A stretch of DNA of 63,073 nt, from positions 1 through 63,073 of the forward strand of contig NZ_JOIY01000042.1 of assembly GCF_000720185.1 (NCBI RefSeq), read 5' to 3'. The translations under genes and the position numbers were made by a program. The notes beneath the pieces are model-generated. The model was not told where the DNA came from and made no database searches. It worked only from the letters and a program-made list of their open reading frames with translations. Origin of the DNA: Streptomyces sp. NRRL S-340 (GTDB taxonomy: Bacteria > Actinomycetota > Actinomycetes > Streptomycetales > Streptomycetaceae). Numbering within the stretch: the stretch's first letter is position 1; each line of letters starts with the position of its first letter. This document shows positions 17,103 through 26,086 of the stretch, one piece after another.

Positions 17103-18103
17103 CCACCGTCGCGCTGAAGCCGGCCACCATGGCGCAGGCCCTCACGCGCGCGCTGCGCGACGCCATGGCCGCCGACCCCGCCGTGCACGTCCTGGGCGAG
17201 GACGTCGGCACGCTCGGCGGTGTCTTCCGCGTCACCGACGGGCTCGCCGAGGAGTTCGGCGAGGACCGCTGCACCGACACACCACTGGCCGAGGCGGGCA
17301 TCCTCGGCACCGCGGTCGGCATGGCGATGTACGGGCTGCGCCCGGTCGTCGAGATGCAGTTCGACGCGTTCGCCTACCCGTCGTTCGAGCAGCTCGCCAG
17401 CCATGTCGCGAAGATGCGCAACCGCACGCGCGGGAAGCTGCCCCTGCCGCTGACCGTCCGCATCCCCTACGGCGGCGGCATCGGCGGCGTCGAGCACCAC
17501 AGCGACTCCTCCGAGGCGTACTACATGGCGACTCCGGGGCTCCATGTCGTCACGCCCGCGACCGTCGCCGACGCCTACGGGCTGCTGCGCGCCGCCATCG
17601 CCTCCGACGACCCCGTGGTCTTCCTCGAACCCAAGCGGCTGTACTGGTCGAAGGACTCCTGGAACCCGCAGGACCCGCGGCCCGTGGAGCCGATCGGCCG
17701 CGCGGTGGTGCGGCGCACCGGCCGCAGCGCCACGCTCATCACCTACGGCCCGTCCGTGCCGGTGTGCCTGGAAGCCGCCGAGGCCGCCCGCGCCGAGGGG
17801 TGGGACCTGGAGGTCGTCGACCTGCGCTCGCTGGTGCCGTTCGACGACGAGACGGTGTGCGCGTCGGTACGGCGCACCGGGCGCGCGGTCGTCGTCCACG
17901 AGTCGGGTTCCTTCGGCGGGCCGGGCGGGGAGATCGCCGCCCGCGTCACCGAACGCTGCTTCCACCACCTGGAGGCGCCGGTGCTGCGGGTGGCCGGGTT
18001 CGACGTCCCCTACCCGCCGCCCATGCTGGAGCGGCACCACCTGCCCGGCGTCGACCGGATCCTGGACGCCGTCGCGCGGCTGCAGTGGGAGGCGGAGGGC
18101 TGA
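17099..18103 (+). CDS. bkdB1: branched-chain 2-oxo acid dehydrogenase E1 beta (first set)
   Basis: A 334-residue transketolase-type E1 beta subunit, partner of the preceding alpha chain. Landmarks are GEDVGTLGGVFRVTDGL (about residues 34-50), DTPLAEAGILGTA, RIPYGGGIGGVEHHSDS, and the C-terminal domain with VHESGSFGGPGGEIAARVTE. It is coupled at both ends: ATGA with E1 alpha and TGATG with E2. Confidence 0.9.
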   Translation: MTTVALKPATMAQALTRALRDAMAADPAVHVLGEDVGTLGGVFRVTDGLAEEFGEDRCTDTPLAEAGILGTAVGMAMYGLRPVVEMQFDAFAYPSFEQLASHVAKMRNRTRGKLPLPLTVRIPYGGGIGGVEHHSDSSEAYYMATPGLHVVTPATVADAYGLLRAAIASDDPVVFLEPKRLYWSKDSWNPQDPRPVEPIGRAVVRRTGRSATLITYGPSVPVCLEAAEAARAEGWDLEVVDLRSLVPFDDETVCASVRRTGRAVVVHESGSFGGPGGEIAARVTERCFHHLEAPVLRVAGFDVPYPPPMLERHHLPGVDRILDAVARLQWEAEG

Positions 18104-19635
18104 TGGCGCAGGTGCTGGAGTTCAGGCTCCCCGATCTCGGGGAGGGGCTCACCGAGGCGGAGATCGTCCGCTGGATGGTCGAGGTGGGCGACGTCGTCGC
18201 CGTGGACCAGCCGGTCGTCGAGGTCGAGACGGCCAAGGCGATGGTCGAGGTGCCCTGCCCCTACGGGGGTGTGGTCACCGCCCGCTTCGGTGAGGAGGGG
18301 GCCGAGCTTCCGGTGGGCGCACCGCTGCTGACCGTCGCGGTGGGGGAGGAGTCCGCGGGGAGCCCCGCACCGGCCGCCGGGGGAGCCGCCGGCGGGGGCG
18401 CCGGCGGCTCGGGCGGCGGCAGTGGCGCGGGCGGGAGCAGCGGCCCGGGCTCGGGCGGCGGATCCGGCAACGTCCTGGTCGGGTACGGCACGGCCGAGGC
18501 CCCGGCGCGCCGCCGCAGGGTCCGGGCGGTGCCCGGCGCCCCGTCCGCCGCCGCCGGGCGGCCCGCCGCCGGTGCGCCCGCTCCGGGTGCCCCCGGCGCC
18601 TCGCGTGCGGCTTCCGTCCCGGACACGCCCGTGATCGGGCGGCCGGCCGACGGCCCGGTCCCGGTGATCTCCCCGCTCGTGCGCAGGCTCGCCCGGGAGC
18701 ACGGACTGGACCTGCGGCGGCTGCCCGGCTCCGGCCCCGACGGGCTCATCCTGCGCTCGGACGTCGAAGCAGCCCTCAAGGCGGCCTCCACCGCCCCGGC
18801 CGCCGCCCTCACGGGCCTGGTGGCGGACCCCACGGGCCCGTCCGCGTCCGGCACCCCCGGGTCCGCCGCGTCCGGGAGCGGTGTCCTCGGGACCGCTGCC
18901 TCCGGGGCCGGTGCCTCCGCGTCCGGTCGCGCCCCCACAGCCGCCGCCGGAACCCGCGTCGCCCTCAAGGGCGTGCGCGGGGCGGTCGCCGACAAGCTCT
19001 CCCGGAGCCGCCGCGAGATCCCCGACGCGACCTGCTGGGTGGACGCCGACGCCACGGAACTCCTGCGCGCCCGCGCGGCGATGAACGCCGCGGGCGGCCC
19101 GAAGATCTCCCTGCTCGCCCTCCTCGCCAGGATCTGCACCGCCGCGCTCGCCCGCCACCCGGAGCTGAACTCCACGGTCGACACGGAGGCCAGGGAGATC
19201 GTCCGGCTCGACCACGTCCACCTGGGCTTCGCCGCGCAGACCGAACGCGGGCTCGTCGTACCGGTCGTACGGGACGCGCACGCGCGCGGTGCCGAGGCGC
19301 TGACGGCCGAGTTCGCCCGGCTCACCGAAGCGGCCCGCACCGGCACCCTCACACCGGGGGAACTCACCGGCGGCACCTTCACGTTGAACAACTACGGCGT
19401 GTTCGGCGTCGACGGCTCGACACCGATCATCAACCACCCCGAGGCGGCCATGCTCGGCGTCGGCCGGATCGTCCCCAGACCCTGGGTGCACGAGGGCGAA
19501 CTGGCGGTCCGGCAGGTCGTCCAGCTCTCGCTCACCTTCGACCACCGGGTGTGCGACGGCGGCACGGCGGGCGGATTCCTGCGCTACGTGGCCGACTGCG
19601 TGGAACAGCCGGCGGTGCTGCTGCGCACCCTGTGA
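18103..19635 (+). CDS. bkdC1: dihydrolipoamide acyltransferase E2 (first set)
   Basis: A 510-residue E2 core. An N-terminal lipoyl domain has the lipoylated lysine at residue 45 in VETAKAMVE. A long Gly/Ser/Ala/Pro linker (about 85-175) leads to the peripheral subunit-binding domain (SPLVRRLAREHGLDL, about 186-222). A second low-complexity linker precedes the acyltransferase domain, with the catalytic DHRVCDGG near residue 487. No E3 gene is nearby, so dihydrolipoamide dehydrogenase must come from another locus. Confidence 0.9.
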   Translation: MAQVLEFRLPDLGEGLTEAEIVRWMVEVGDVVAVDQPVVEVETAKAMVEVPCPYGGVVTARFGEEGAELPVGAPLLTVAVGEESAGSPAPAAGGAAGGGAGGSGGGSGAGGSSGPGSGGGSGNVLVGYGTAEAPARRRRVRAVPGAPSAAAGRPAAGAPAPGAPGASRAASVPDTPVIGRPADGPVPVISPLVRRLAREHGLDLRRLPGSGPDGLILRSDVEAALKAASTAPAAALTGLVADPTGPSASGTPGSAASGSGVLGTAASGAGASASGRAPTAAAGTRVALKGVRGAVADKLSRSRREIPDATCWVDADATELLRARAAMNAAGGPKISLLALLARICTAALARHPELNSTVDTEAREIVRLDHVHLGFAAQTERGLVVPVVRDAHARGAEALTAEFARLTEAARTGTLTPGELTGGTFTLNNYGVFGVDGSTPIINHPEAAMLGVGRIVPRPWVHEGELAVRQVVQLSLTFDHRVCDGGTAGGFLRYVADCVEQPAVLLRTL

Positions 19636-19776
19636 GCGTGCTCCCCCGGGACGCGCTCCCGCCTGTCGTGCCCCTGTGACACGCGCCGGGTGACGTGCCC
19701 CCTGCGACGGCAGGTCCCCGGGCGGGCCGGGGACCGCCCGTGTTCCCCGGCCCGACCGGGAGGACATACTCGGGGG

Positions 19777-20721
19777 GTGACCGCCTACGAGCACCCCGGC
19801 GACCGGGACACCCCGGCCGGCGACCCGGCGCCGGACCCGGCCCATGACGCCGTCGTGCTCGCCGGGGGAGCCGCGCGGCGGCTCGGCGGCGCGGACAAGC
19901 CCGGCGTGCGCGTCGGCGGCCGGGCCCTGCTCGACCGGGTGCTCGGCGCCTGCGCCGACGCGCGCACCACCGTCGTCGTGGCCGACCCGCGGCCCACGGC
20001 GCGCCCCGTGCGATGGGCGCGCGAGGAGCCGCCCGGCGGCGGTCCCCTCGCCGCGCTCGCCGCGGGCCTGCGGCACACCACGGCGGACCTGGTCGTCGTC
20101 CTCTCCGCGGACCTGCCCTTCCTGCGGCCCCGGACGGTACGGCGGCTGCTCACCGGCCTGCGCGCGAGCCGCGCCGACGGCGCGCTGCTCACCGACGCCG
20201 ACGGCCGCGACCAGCCGCTCGTGGCGGCCTACCGCGCACCCGCGCTGCGCCGGCGGCTGACCGTGCTCACCCGCGAGAACGGCACCCTCACCGGCCTTCC
20301 GCTGCGCCGGCTGACCGCGGCGCTCGACCTCACCCGGGTCCCCGACGACGTCGCCTCTTTCGACTGCGACACCTGGGACGACATCGCCACCGCCAGAGCA
20401 CGCATCAGGGAGCATGGGCACGTGCTGGATGAATGGATTTCCGCAGTCAAGGACGAGCTGGGCATCGACCTGGACGTCGACACCGGCGTACTGCTCGACC
20501 TCGCGCGCGACGCCGCCCACGGTGTGGCCCGGCCCGCGGCGCCCCTGACCACCTTCCTCGTCGGCTACGCGGCCGCCCGCGCCGGAGCCGGCCCCGAAGC
20601 GGTGGCCGAGGCCGCCCGCAAGGCCGCGGCGCTGGCCCTGCGCTGGGCGGAGGAGGACAGCGCGGGCAAGGAGCCCGACGTGGCTCCGGACGCCACGCCC
20701 GACACGCGCCCGGACGCCTGA
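19777..20721 (+). CDS. MobA-like NTP transferase fused to DUF6457
   Basis: A 314-residue two-part protein. Residues about 20-205 form a MobA-type nucleotidyltransferase with LAGGAARRLGGADKP (the LAGGxxxRxGxxK loop), then EEPPGGGPLAALAAGL and ADLPFL. Residues about 215-295 form a DUF6457 helical domain starting DEWISAVKDELG. MobA attaches GMP or CMP to molybdopterin, and moeA follows with a TGATG overlap, so molybdenum cofactor assembly is the natural role. GTG 19777 is the chosen start; a CATACT sequence six bases upstream may be a leaderless -10. Confidence 0.8.
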   Translation: MTAYEHPGDRDTPAGDPAPDPAHDAVVLAGGAARRLGGADKPGVRVGGRALLDRVLGACADARTTVVVADPRPTARPVRWAREEPPGGGPLAALAAGLRHTTADLVVVLSADLPFLRPRTVRRLLTGLRASRADGALLTDADGRDQPLVAAYRAPALRRRLTVLTRENGTLTGLPLRRLTAALDLTRVPDDVASFDCDTWDDIATARARIREHGHVLDEWISAVKDELGIDLDVDTGVLLDLARDAAHGVARPAAPLTTFLVGYAAARAGAGPEAVAEAARKAAALALRWAEEDSAGKEPDVAPDATPDTRPDA

Positions 20722-22178
20722 TGACGGCCCGCGGTGTGCAGGCCGGCGAGGACGCCGAGGACCTCGACGTCGAGGAGGCGCTCGCGCTCGTGAACCAGGG
20801 CACCGGCCACTTCCCCGGCGACAGCCCCCACTTCCCCGGCACCGGCGCCGCCCCGGCTCCCGGCATGCCCGGATTCGACTCCGGCGGCCGCGTCTCCCCC
20901 GCCGGGCAGGGCCGGGACGCCGGACCCGGCTCCGGCGCGGCCCCGCACGCCACGCGGACCGGACCGCAGGACCACGCCCACGCCACCCCCTGGCCCCGGG
21001 CCCGCGACATCGCGGCCCGTGCCGTCCGCGCCGCCGCCCGCCCCGCCGCCGCCTCGGTCCCCCTGGACACCGCCCTCGGCCTGGTCCTGGCCGAGCCCCT
21101 CGCCGCCCTCACCGACCTGCCCTCCTTCGACACCTCCGCGATGGACGGCTGGGCGGTCGCCGGACCCGGCCCCTGGGACGTCCGCGAGGGCGGCTCCCTC
21201 GCCGGGCACGCCCAGGCCGACCCGCTGACCGACGGCGAGGCCGTGCGGATCGCGACCGGCGCGCGCATCCCGCAGGACACCACCGCGGTGCTGCGCACCG
21301 AGCACGGCCGCACGGACGCCAAGGGCAAGCTGCACTCCGTCCGCGACCTCGGCCACGGCCAGGACATCCGCCCCCGCGGCCAGGAGTGCCGCAGCGGAGA
21401 GCAGCTGCTTCCCGCCGGCACCCTGGTCACACCGGCCGTGCTGGGCCTCGCCGCGGCCGCCGGGTACGACACCCTGACCGCCGTGCCCCGGCCGCGGGCC
21501 GACGTCTTCGTCCTCGGGGACGAACTGCTCACCGAGGGCCTGCCGCACGACGGGCGGATCCGGGACGCGCTCGGCCCGATGCTGCCGCCGTGGCTGCGCG
21601 CGCTCGGCGCCGAGGTGGCCTCCGTGCGCCGTATCGGCGACGACGCCAAGGCCCTGCACCGGGCGCTCACCCGGTCCGAGGCCGACCTCGTCGTCACCAC
21701 CGGCGGAACCGCCGCCGGCCCCGTCGACCACCTGCGCCCCACCCTGCGCCGCATGGAGGCCGACCTGCTGGTGGACGGCGTCCGGGTCCGCCCCGGCCAT
21801 CCCATGCTCCTGGCCCGCACCAAGGAGAACCAGCACCTCGTCGGGCTGCCCGGCAACCCCCTGGCCGCCGTCTCCGGTCTGCTCACGCTGGCCGAGCCGC
21901 TGCTGCGCGCCCTGGCCGCGCGTCCCGTCCCGGAGCCGTACACGATGCCGCTGCGAGGCGGGGTGCACGGACATCCGGGCGACACCCGGCTCGTCCCCGT
22001 CGTCCTGCGCGGCGATCACGCGGCCCCGCTGCACTACAACGGGCCCGCCATGCTGCGCGGTGTCGCGGCGGCCGACGCCCTGGCCGTCGTACCGCCGGGT
22101 GGCCTGCGCGCCGGACAGGAGGCCGAACTGCTCGATCTGCCGTGGGCCGCCGCCGGAATCGGAGTGTGTTTCACGTGA
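20721..22178 (+). CDS. moeA: molybdopterin molybdenumtransferase MoeA
   Basis: A 485-residue MoeA, which inserts molybdate into adenylylated molybdopterin. After about 90 low-complexity residues rich in Gly/Pro/His come the family signatures: SFDTSAMDGWAV, TGARIPQDT, VVTTGGTAAGPVDHL (the MPT-binding GGT region), VRPGHPMLLAR and GLPGNPLAAV. The N-terminal extension is not part of the usual MoeA core. It is coupled to the MobA-like gene upstream. Its stop codon lies inside a perfect parS palindrome that also contains the next gene's start. Confidence 0.92.
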   Translation: MTARGVQAGEDAEDLDVEEALALVNQGTGHFPGDSPHFPGTGAAPAPGMPGFDSGGRVSPAGQGRDAGPGSGAAPHATRTGPQDHAHATPWPRARDIAARAVRAAARPAAASVPLDTALGLVLAEPLAALTDLPSFDTSAMDGWAVAGPGPWDVREGGSLAGHAQADPLTDGEAVRIATGARIPQDTTAVLRTEHGRTDAKGKLHSVRDLGHGQDIRPRGQECRSGEQLLPAGTLVTPAVLGLAAAAGYDTLTAVPRPRADVFVLGDELLTEGLPHDGRIRDALGPMLPPWLRALGAEVASVRRIGDDAKALHRALTRSEADLVVTTGGTAAGPVDHLRPTLRRMEADLLVDGVRVRPGHPMLLARTKENQHLVGLPGNPLAAVSGLLTLAEPLLRALAARPVPEPYTMPLRGGVHGHPGDTRLVPVVLRGDHAAPLHYNGPAMLRGVAAADALAVVPPGGLRAGQEAELLDLPWAAAGIGVCFT

Positions 22179-22181
22179 AAC
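22168..22181. promoter_or_regulatory. parS centromere site (perfect GTTTCACGTGAAAC)
   Basis: A 14-bp perfect palindrome identical to the bacterial parS core bound by ParB. In Streptomyces, parS sites cluster around oriC. This one spans the end of moeA and the GTG start of the channel gene, so both reading frames are constrained by it. Confidence 0.88.
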
Positions 22182-23272
22182 TTCCGGGCCATGACGCGAT
22201 CGCCCGTCAGGCGGACGAACACCTCGTGACCCATCGGGTGAAGCTCCCGAGGAAACTGGTGGACCGCCCTATACGCCAGGTCGGAAAGCGACTGGCCATG
22301 GCGCTGCTGGTCCTGGTGGTGACGGTGGTGGTCGTCTACGCCGACCGTGACGGCTACCACGACAACGCCGACAGCTCCGTGGACCTCCTCGACGCGGCGT
22401 ACTACGCGACGGTGACCCTCTCCACCACCGGGTACGGCGACATCACGCCCGTCAGCGACAGCGCCCGGCTCACCAACATCCTCGTCATCACGCCGCTGCG
22501 CGTGCTGTTCCTGATCATCCTCGTCGGCACCACGCTCGAAGTCCTCACCGAGCGCACCCGGGAGGAATGGCGCCTGAGCCGCTGGAGGGCCACCTTGCGC
22601 GAACACACCGTCGTCGTCGGGTTCGGGACGAAGGGGCGGTCGGCGATCCAGACCGTGTGCGCGACCGGACTGAAGAAGCAGCAGGTCGTCGTGGTCGACC
22701 CGAGCGCCAAGGTGATCGACGCCGCCACGGCGGAGGGGTACGCGGGCATCGTCGGCGACGCCACCCGCAGCGAGGTGCTGAAACGCGCCGAGGTCCAGCG
22801 GGCGCGGCAGATCATCATCGCCACGCAGCGGGACGACACGGCGGTCCTGGTGACCCTGACGGCCCGGCAGCTCAACCGGGCCGCGAAGATCGTCGCCGCG
22901 GTGCGCGAGGAGGAGAACGCCCCGCTGCTCAAGCAGTCCGGGGCGGACGCCGTGATCACCAGCGCGAGCGCGGCGGGAAGGCTGCTGGGGCTCTCCGTGC
23001 TCAGCCCCGCCGCCGGCATGGTCATGGAGGACCTCATCCAGCAGGGCAGCGGGCTGGACATCGTCGAACGGCCCGTCATAAAGGCCGAGGCGGGCCGCAG
23101 TCCGCGGGAGATCGACGACCTGGTGGTGAGCGTCATCCGCGGACACCGGGTCCTCGGCTACGACGACCCGGCCGCCGCCGCGCTGCAGCTGACGGACCGC
23201 CTGATCACGATCGTCCGGGCCACCCCCGGCTCGCAGGTCACCCCGGACACCCGTCCCCTGCCGCTGGACTGA
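22175..23272 (+). CDS. two-helix potassium channel with RCK (TrkA-N) domain
   Basis: A 365-residue channel subunit. A first membrane helix (about residues 44-60, LLVLVVTVVVVYAD) is followed by a pore loop with the selectivity filter TTGYGD (near residue 90) and a second helix (about 107-125). The cytoplasmic RCK domain has a Rossmann-like VVVGFGTKGR and a second subdomain near 290-360. It would form a tetrameric K+ channel gated by NAD(H) or another ligand. The GTG start lies in the parS palindrome and overlaps the moeA stop (GTGA). Confidence 0.88.
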   Translation: MKLPGHDAIARQADEHLVTHRVKLPRKLVDRPIRQVGKRLAMALLVLVVTVVVVYADRDGYHDNADSSVDLLDAAYYATVTLSTTGYGDITPVSDSARLTNILVITPLRVLFLIILVGTTLEVLTERTREEWRLSRWRATLREHTVVVGFGTKGRSAIQTVCATGLKKQQVVVVDPSAKVIDAATAEGYAGIVGDATRSEVLKRAEVQRARQIIIATQRDDTAVLVTLTARQLNRAAKIVAAVREEENAPLLKQSGADAVITSASAAGRLLGLSVLSPAAGMVMEDLIQQGSGLDIVERPVIKAEAGRSPREIDDLVVSVIRGHRVLGYDDPAAAALQLTDRLITIVRATPGSQVTPDTRPLPLD

Positions 23273-23359
23273 CCGCCGGGTCCCGGGAGCACCGCCTCGG
23301 CCGGCCGGCCCGCGGCACGCGCGGGTGCCGCGGCCCGCGGCGCGGCGGCGGGCGAGGAG

Positions 23360-23365
23360 TAGCGT
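23360..23365 (+). promoter_or_regulatory. -10 element (TAGCGT) of the quinone oxidoreductase gene
   Basis: TAGCGT lies 7 nt before ATG 23373 without an intervening ribosome site, the same leaderless layout as at 2968. Confidence 0.55.
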
Positions 23366-23372
23366 CGGCCCC

Positions 23373-24353
23373 ATGCATGCGATCACGATTCCCGAACCCG
23401 GTGGACCAGAGGCGCTGGTGTGGGACGAGGTGCCCGATCCCGTGCCCGGCGAGGGCGAGGTGCTCGTCGAGGTGGTGGCCGGCGCCGTCAACCGGGCCGA
23501 CATCATGCAGCGGCAGGGGCACTACGACCCGCCGCCCGGCGCCTCCCGCTACCCCGGCCTGGAGTGCTCCGGCCGGATCACCGCCCTCGGCCCGGGGGTG
23601 TCCGGCTGGGCGGTCGGCGACGAGGTGTGCGCGCTCCTCGCGGGCGGCGGCTACGCCGAGAAGGTCGCCGTCCCGGCCGGTCAGCTGCTGCCCGTCCCCC
23701 AGGGCGTGGACCTCGTCCAGGCGGCGGCACTGCCCGAGGTGACCTGCACCGTATGGTCGAACGTCTTCATGGTCGCCCACCTCCGCCCCGGTGAGACCCT
23801 GCTCGTGCACGGCGGCTCCAGCGGCATCGGCACCATGGCGATCCAGCTGGCCAAGGCCGCGGGCGCCCGGGTCGCGGTCACGGCGGGCACCAAGGAGAAG
23901 CTGGACCACTGCGCGGAGCTGGGCGCCGAGATCCTGATCAACTACCGCGAGCAGGACTTCGTCGAGGAGGTCCGCCGGGCCACGGACGGGGCCGGCGCCG
24001 ACGTCATCCTGGACAACATGGGCGCCAAGTACCTGGACCGCAACATCCGGGCGCTCGCCGTCAACGGCCGGCTCGCGATCATCGGCATGCAGGGCGGCGT
24101 CAAGGGCGAGCTGAACATCGGCGCCCTGCTGAGCAAGCGGGGCGCGATCAGCGCGACCTCGCTGCGGGCCCGCCCGCTCGAGGAGAAGGCGGCCATCGTC
24201 GCGGCCGTCCGCGAGCACGTGTGGCCGCTGCTCGCCGACGGGCACGTCCGGCCGGTCGTCGACCGGCAGGTGCCCCTGCGGGACGCCGCGTCCGCCCACC
24301 GGCTCGTGGAGGAGAGCACGCACGTCGGCAAGGTGCTGCTGGTGACCTCCTGA
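23373..24353 (+). CDS. NAD(P)H:quinone oxidoreductase, zinc-free MDR family
   Basis: A 326-residue medium-chain reductase of the zeta-crystallin/TP53I3 (PIG3) type. The entry motif is AVNRADIMQRQGHY, and the NADPH site is LLVHGGSSGIGTMAIQLAKA (about residues 143-162). The zinc-ligand residues of alcohol dehydrogenases are absent. It probably reduces quinones in the cytoplasm and limits redox cycling. It is monocistronic by position. The start is fixed by the leaderless -10. Confidence 0.87.
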   Translation: MHAITIPEPGGPEALVWDEVPDPVPGEGEVLVEVVAGAVNRADIMQRQGHYDPPPGASRYPGLECSGRITALGPGVSGWAVGDEVCALLAGGGYAEKVAVPAGQLLPVPQGVDLVQAAALPEVTCTVWSNVFMVAHLRPGETLLVHGGSSGIGTMAIQLAKAAGARVAVTAGTKEKLDHCAELGAEILINYREQDFVEEVRRATDGAGADVILDNMGAKYLDRNIRALAVNGRLAIIGMQGGVKGELNIGALLSKRGAISATSLRARPLEEKAAIVAAVREHVWPLLADGHVRPVVDRQVPLRDAASAHRLVEESTHVGKVLLVTS

Positions 24354-24579
24354 CCTGTGCCACGCCGTCCTGCGGACCGGGCAAGGACCCGGCCGCGGGG
24401 CCGCACGGCCGTGTACGGACCCGGCCGTCCCGGTACGACGTGCGTGCCGGGGCGCGCCGGGACCAGGTGCGGACCCGGCTGCCCCGAGCCGGGCGCCGGG
24501 TCCACGCCGTGCCGAACCTCCGCCTGCGGTACCCGGCCCGGCGATGGCCGGGCGGGTGGGCCGGGGCCGGTGTCAGCTC

Positions 24580-24732
24580 GCGCGTGACGACCTCGACCCG
24601 CAGGCCGAGCCCGTCGCCCAGGGCCTTCTCCGGGTGGTCGGGGACCAGCGACGAGTCGATGTGCGGCGGACGGCCATGGAGGAACTCCTCGCAACGGGCG
24701 CGCCGGGCCGTGCGGGGGAGGCGGACGGGCAT
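24580..24732 (-). pseudogene. possible truncated gene divergent from hxlR
   Basis: Starting at an ATG at 24732 on the minus strand, about 50 codons give a balanced, non-repetitive peptide (MPVRLPRTARRARCEEFLHG, then acidic and hydrophobic residues). It then dissolves into Arg/Pro/Gly low complexity. The position opposite an HxlR regulator, across an AT-rich operator, is where its target gene would be expected. I do not recognise the family, and it may be chance. Confidence 0.2.
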
Positions 24733-24768
24733 GCGGAAGCACCGCCGCCGTAACGTCACCTTCCCAAG

Positions 24769-24807
24769 TTACTTACAGAAGAAAAGCAGCTTACTTTTCA
24801 GAAGTAA
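24769..24807. promoter_or_regulatory. paired AT-rich operator before the HxlR gene
   Basis: Two related sites: TTACTT, two bases, AGAAG from 24769, and TTACTT, three bases, AGAAG then TAA at 24791-24807. Their starts are 22 bp apart, two helical turns. The second contains a perfect TTACTT/AAGTAA inverted repeat. They lie just upstream of the leaderless promoter, as expected for HxlR autoregulation. Confidence 0.55.
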
Positions 24808-24835
24808 TTCAGGGGGTGGGCGGTAGCATGGGCGC

Positions 24836-25234
24836 ATGGATCAGGGGCGGCGCGGCGCGGGGCAGTGCACGGCGGTGGGCGGCGCGGTCGAACGCGTCTT
24901 CGCCCTTCTGGGCAAGCGCTGGAACGGCGTCATCCTGGCCAGCCTGATGGGCGGCCCCGGCCGGTTCGCCGAACTGCGCCGCGCCGTCAGCGGGATCAGC
25001 GAGCGCATGCTCTCCGACCGTCTCGCCGAACTCGGCGAGGCCGGCCTGGTCAGCCGCGAGGTGGACGCGGGGCCGCCCCTGCGCGTCTCCTACCGGCTCA
25101 CTCCCGCGGGTGAGGCCCTCCGGCCGGCTCTCGAGGAGCTGGGCACCTGGGCCGAGCGGTTCCTCGGGGTGTCCGAGCAGGACCGCTGCCCCTCCCCGCG
25201 GCAGGCGCAAGCGGCGGATTCCCGCAACGGCTGA
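24836..25234 (+). CDS. HxlR family winged-helix regulator
   Basis: A 132-residue HxlR protein: Cys at residue 11 (GQCTAVGGAV), LLGKRWNGVILASLMGG, RFAELRRAVSGISERMLSDR as the recognition region, and YRLTPAGEAL at the wing. Members with one N-terminal cysteine often sense electrophiles or oxidants and control oxidoreductases. The neighbouring quinone oxidoreductase is a possible but unproven target. TAGCAT lies six bases before the ATG. It has no partner downstream. Confidence 0.85.
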   Translation: MDQGRRGAGQCTAVGGAVERVFALLGKRWNGVILASLMGGPGRFAELRRAVSGISERMLSDRLAELGEAGLVSREVDAGPPLRVSYRLTPAGEALRPALEELGTWAERFLGVSEQDRCPSPRQAQAADSRNG

Positions 25235-25277
25235 AGCCCGGCCCGGCCCGTGCCGGAAGGGGATGTGACGGCAGGGC

Positions 25278-25949
25278 TCAGACCCGGCGCACCCGCAGCG
25301 CGATGAACGCCAGTCCCAGGCCGAGACCGATCAGGACCAGTCCGCTGCCGAGCGGCAGCAGCTCCAGCACCGGTCCGGTCGCCGGGCCGCCGCCTGCCGC
25401 GGGCCGGGGGACCGGTGGCGTCTGCGTGGCCGAGGGCGACGGGGAGGCGGCCGGTTCCTCGGCGGCGGCCGTCGGCGTGCCGGTCGGGTCCGAGTCCGGG
25501 CCGCCGTGGCGATCGTGTCGCGGACGGCCGCGGTCGTCGCCCTCCGCCTCGCTCCCGTGCCGGTGAGGGCGGCCCGGCCGCTGCCGCCCCTCCCCCGCCG
25601 GGCTGCCGGCCCCGGACGGCTCCCGGGGGAAGCGGAGGGCGGCCGGTGGCGCGACGGCGGCGACCGCCGGGGAACGGGACGAGGCGGGGGACGAGGAGGC
25701 GGACGGCACGGGCGGCGCGGGCGAGGAGGCGCCCGACGGACCGGACGGGCGCGGCGGGGCCGGCGAGGGACCGGTGCCCGGGCGGGCCGCCGTGGCGGAC
25801 GGCGACGACGTGGGGGCGTACGGCGACGCGGACGCGGACGGCCCGTACGCGGCGGCGTACGCCGGGGCGGGCCCGCCCGGCAGGGCGACCGCGCCCAGCA
25901 GGAGCAGCGGTCCCGCGGTACGCGGTACGGCGCGCAGCCATGGAGTCAC
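25278..25949 (-). CDS. secreted Ala/Pro/Ser-rich protein with C-terminal membrane anchor
   Basis: A 223-residue protein with a cleavable-looking signal peptide (AGPLLLLGAVALPGG, then an APAYA site near residue 32). It has a long low-complexity Ser/Pro/Ala and charged Arg/Glu/Asp middle, and a C-terminal hydrophobic helix ending ALRVRRV. There is no LAxTG sortase signal before the helix, so it is more likely a membrane-tethered wall-spanning protein than a sortase substrate. The GTG start has a GAGGGGG site. No family recognised. Confidence 0.6.
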   Translation of the reverse strand: MTPWLRAVPRTAGPLLLLGAVALPGGPAPAYAAAYGPSASASPYAPTSSPSATAARPGTGPSPAPPRPSGPSGASSPAPPVPSASSSPASSRSPAVAAVAPPAALRFPREPSGAGSPAGEGRQRPGRPHRHGSEAEGDDRGRPRHDRHGGPDSDPTGTPTAAAEEPAASPSPSATQTPPVPRPAAGGGPATGPVLELLPLGSGLVLIGLGLGLAFIALRVRRV

Positions 25950-26086
25950 CCGGGGACCCCCTCACGGTGGCCGATCAGTGGTGCGGTGCGGGAAAGCGGT
26001 CGTTCCGTGCAACAACAGTCACATCACCGGACCCGTCCGGCATTCCGGGTTCGTCCGCCAGGCCGAATCCGCTGCACAATCCGGGT

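Larger units (their letters stand above)
24354..24835. other. intergenic region with a possible gene remnant and an AT-rich operator
   Basis: The first 200 bp contain repeated GCGGACCCGGC-like stretches and no believable gene. A short minus-strand segment near 24580-24732 looks protein-like. The last 75 bp are sharply AT-rich against a very GC-rich background and carry the HxlR operator candidates and a leaderless -10 (TAGCAT, 24824-24829). Confidence 0.5.

Noticed and set aside
15963..19635. Pyruvate or acetoin dehydrogenase instead of branched-chain dehydrogenase
   Set aside because: The divergent AsnC-type bkdR gene and the known Streptomyces arrangement favour bkd, though sequence alone cannot exclude other 2-oxo acids.
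18010..20520. Very long minus-strand open frame across the E2 and MobA-like genes
   Set aside because: It spans two recognisable plus-strand genes and an intergenic gap, shows no domain, and is explained by lack of stops at high GC.
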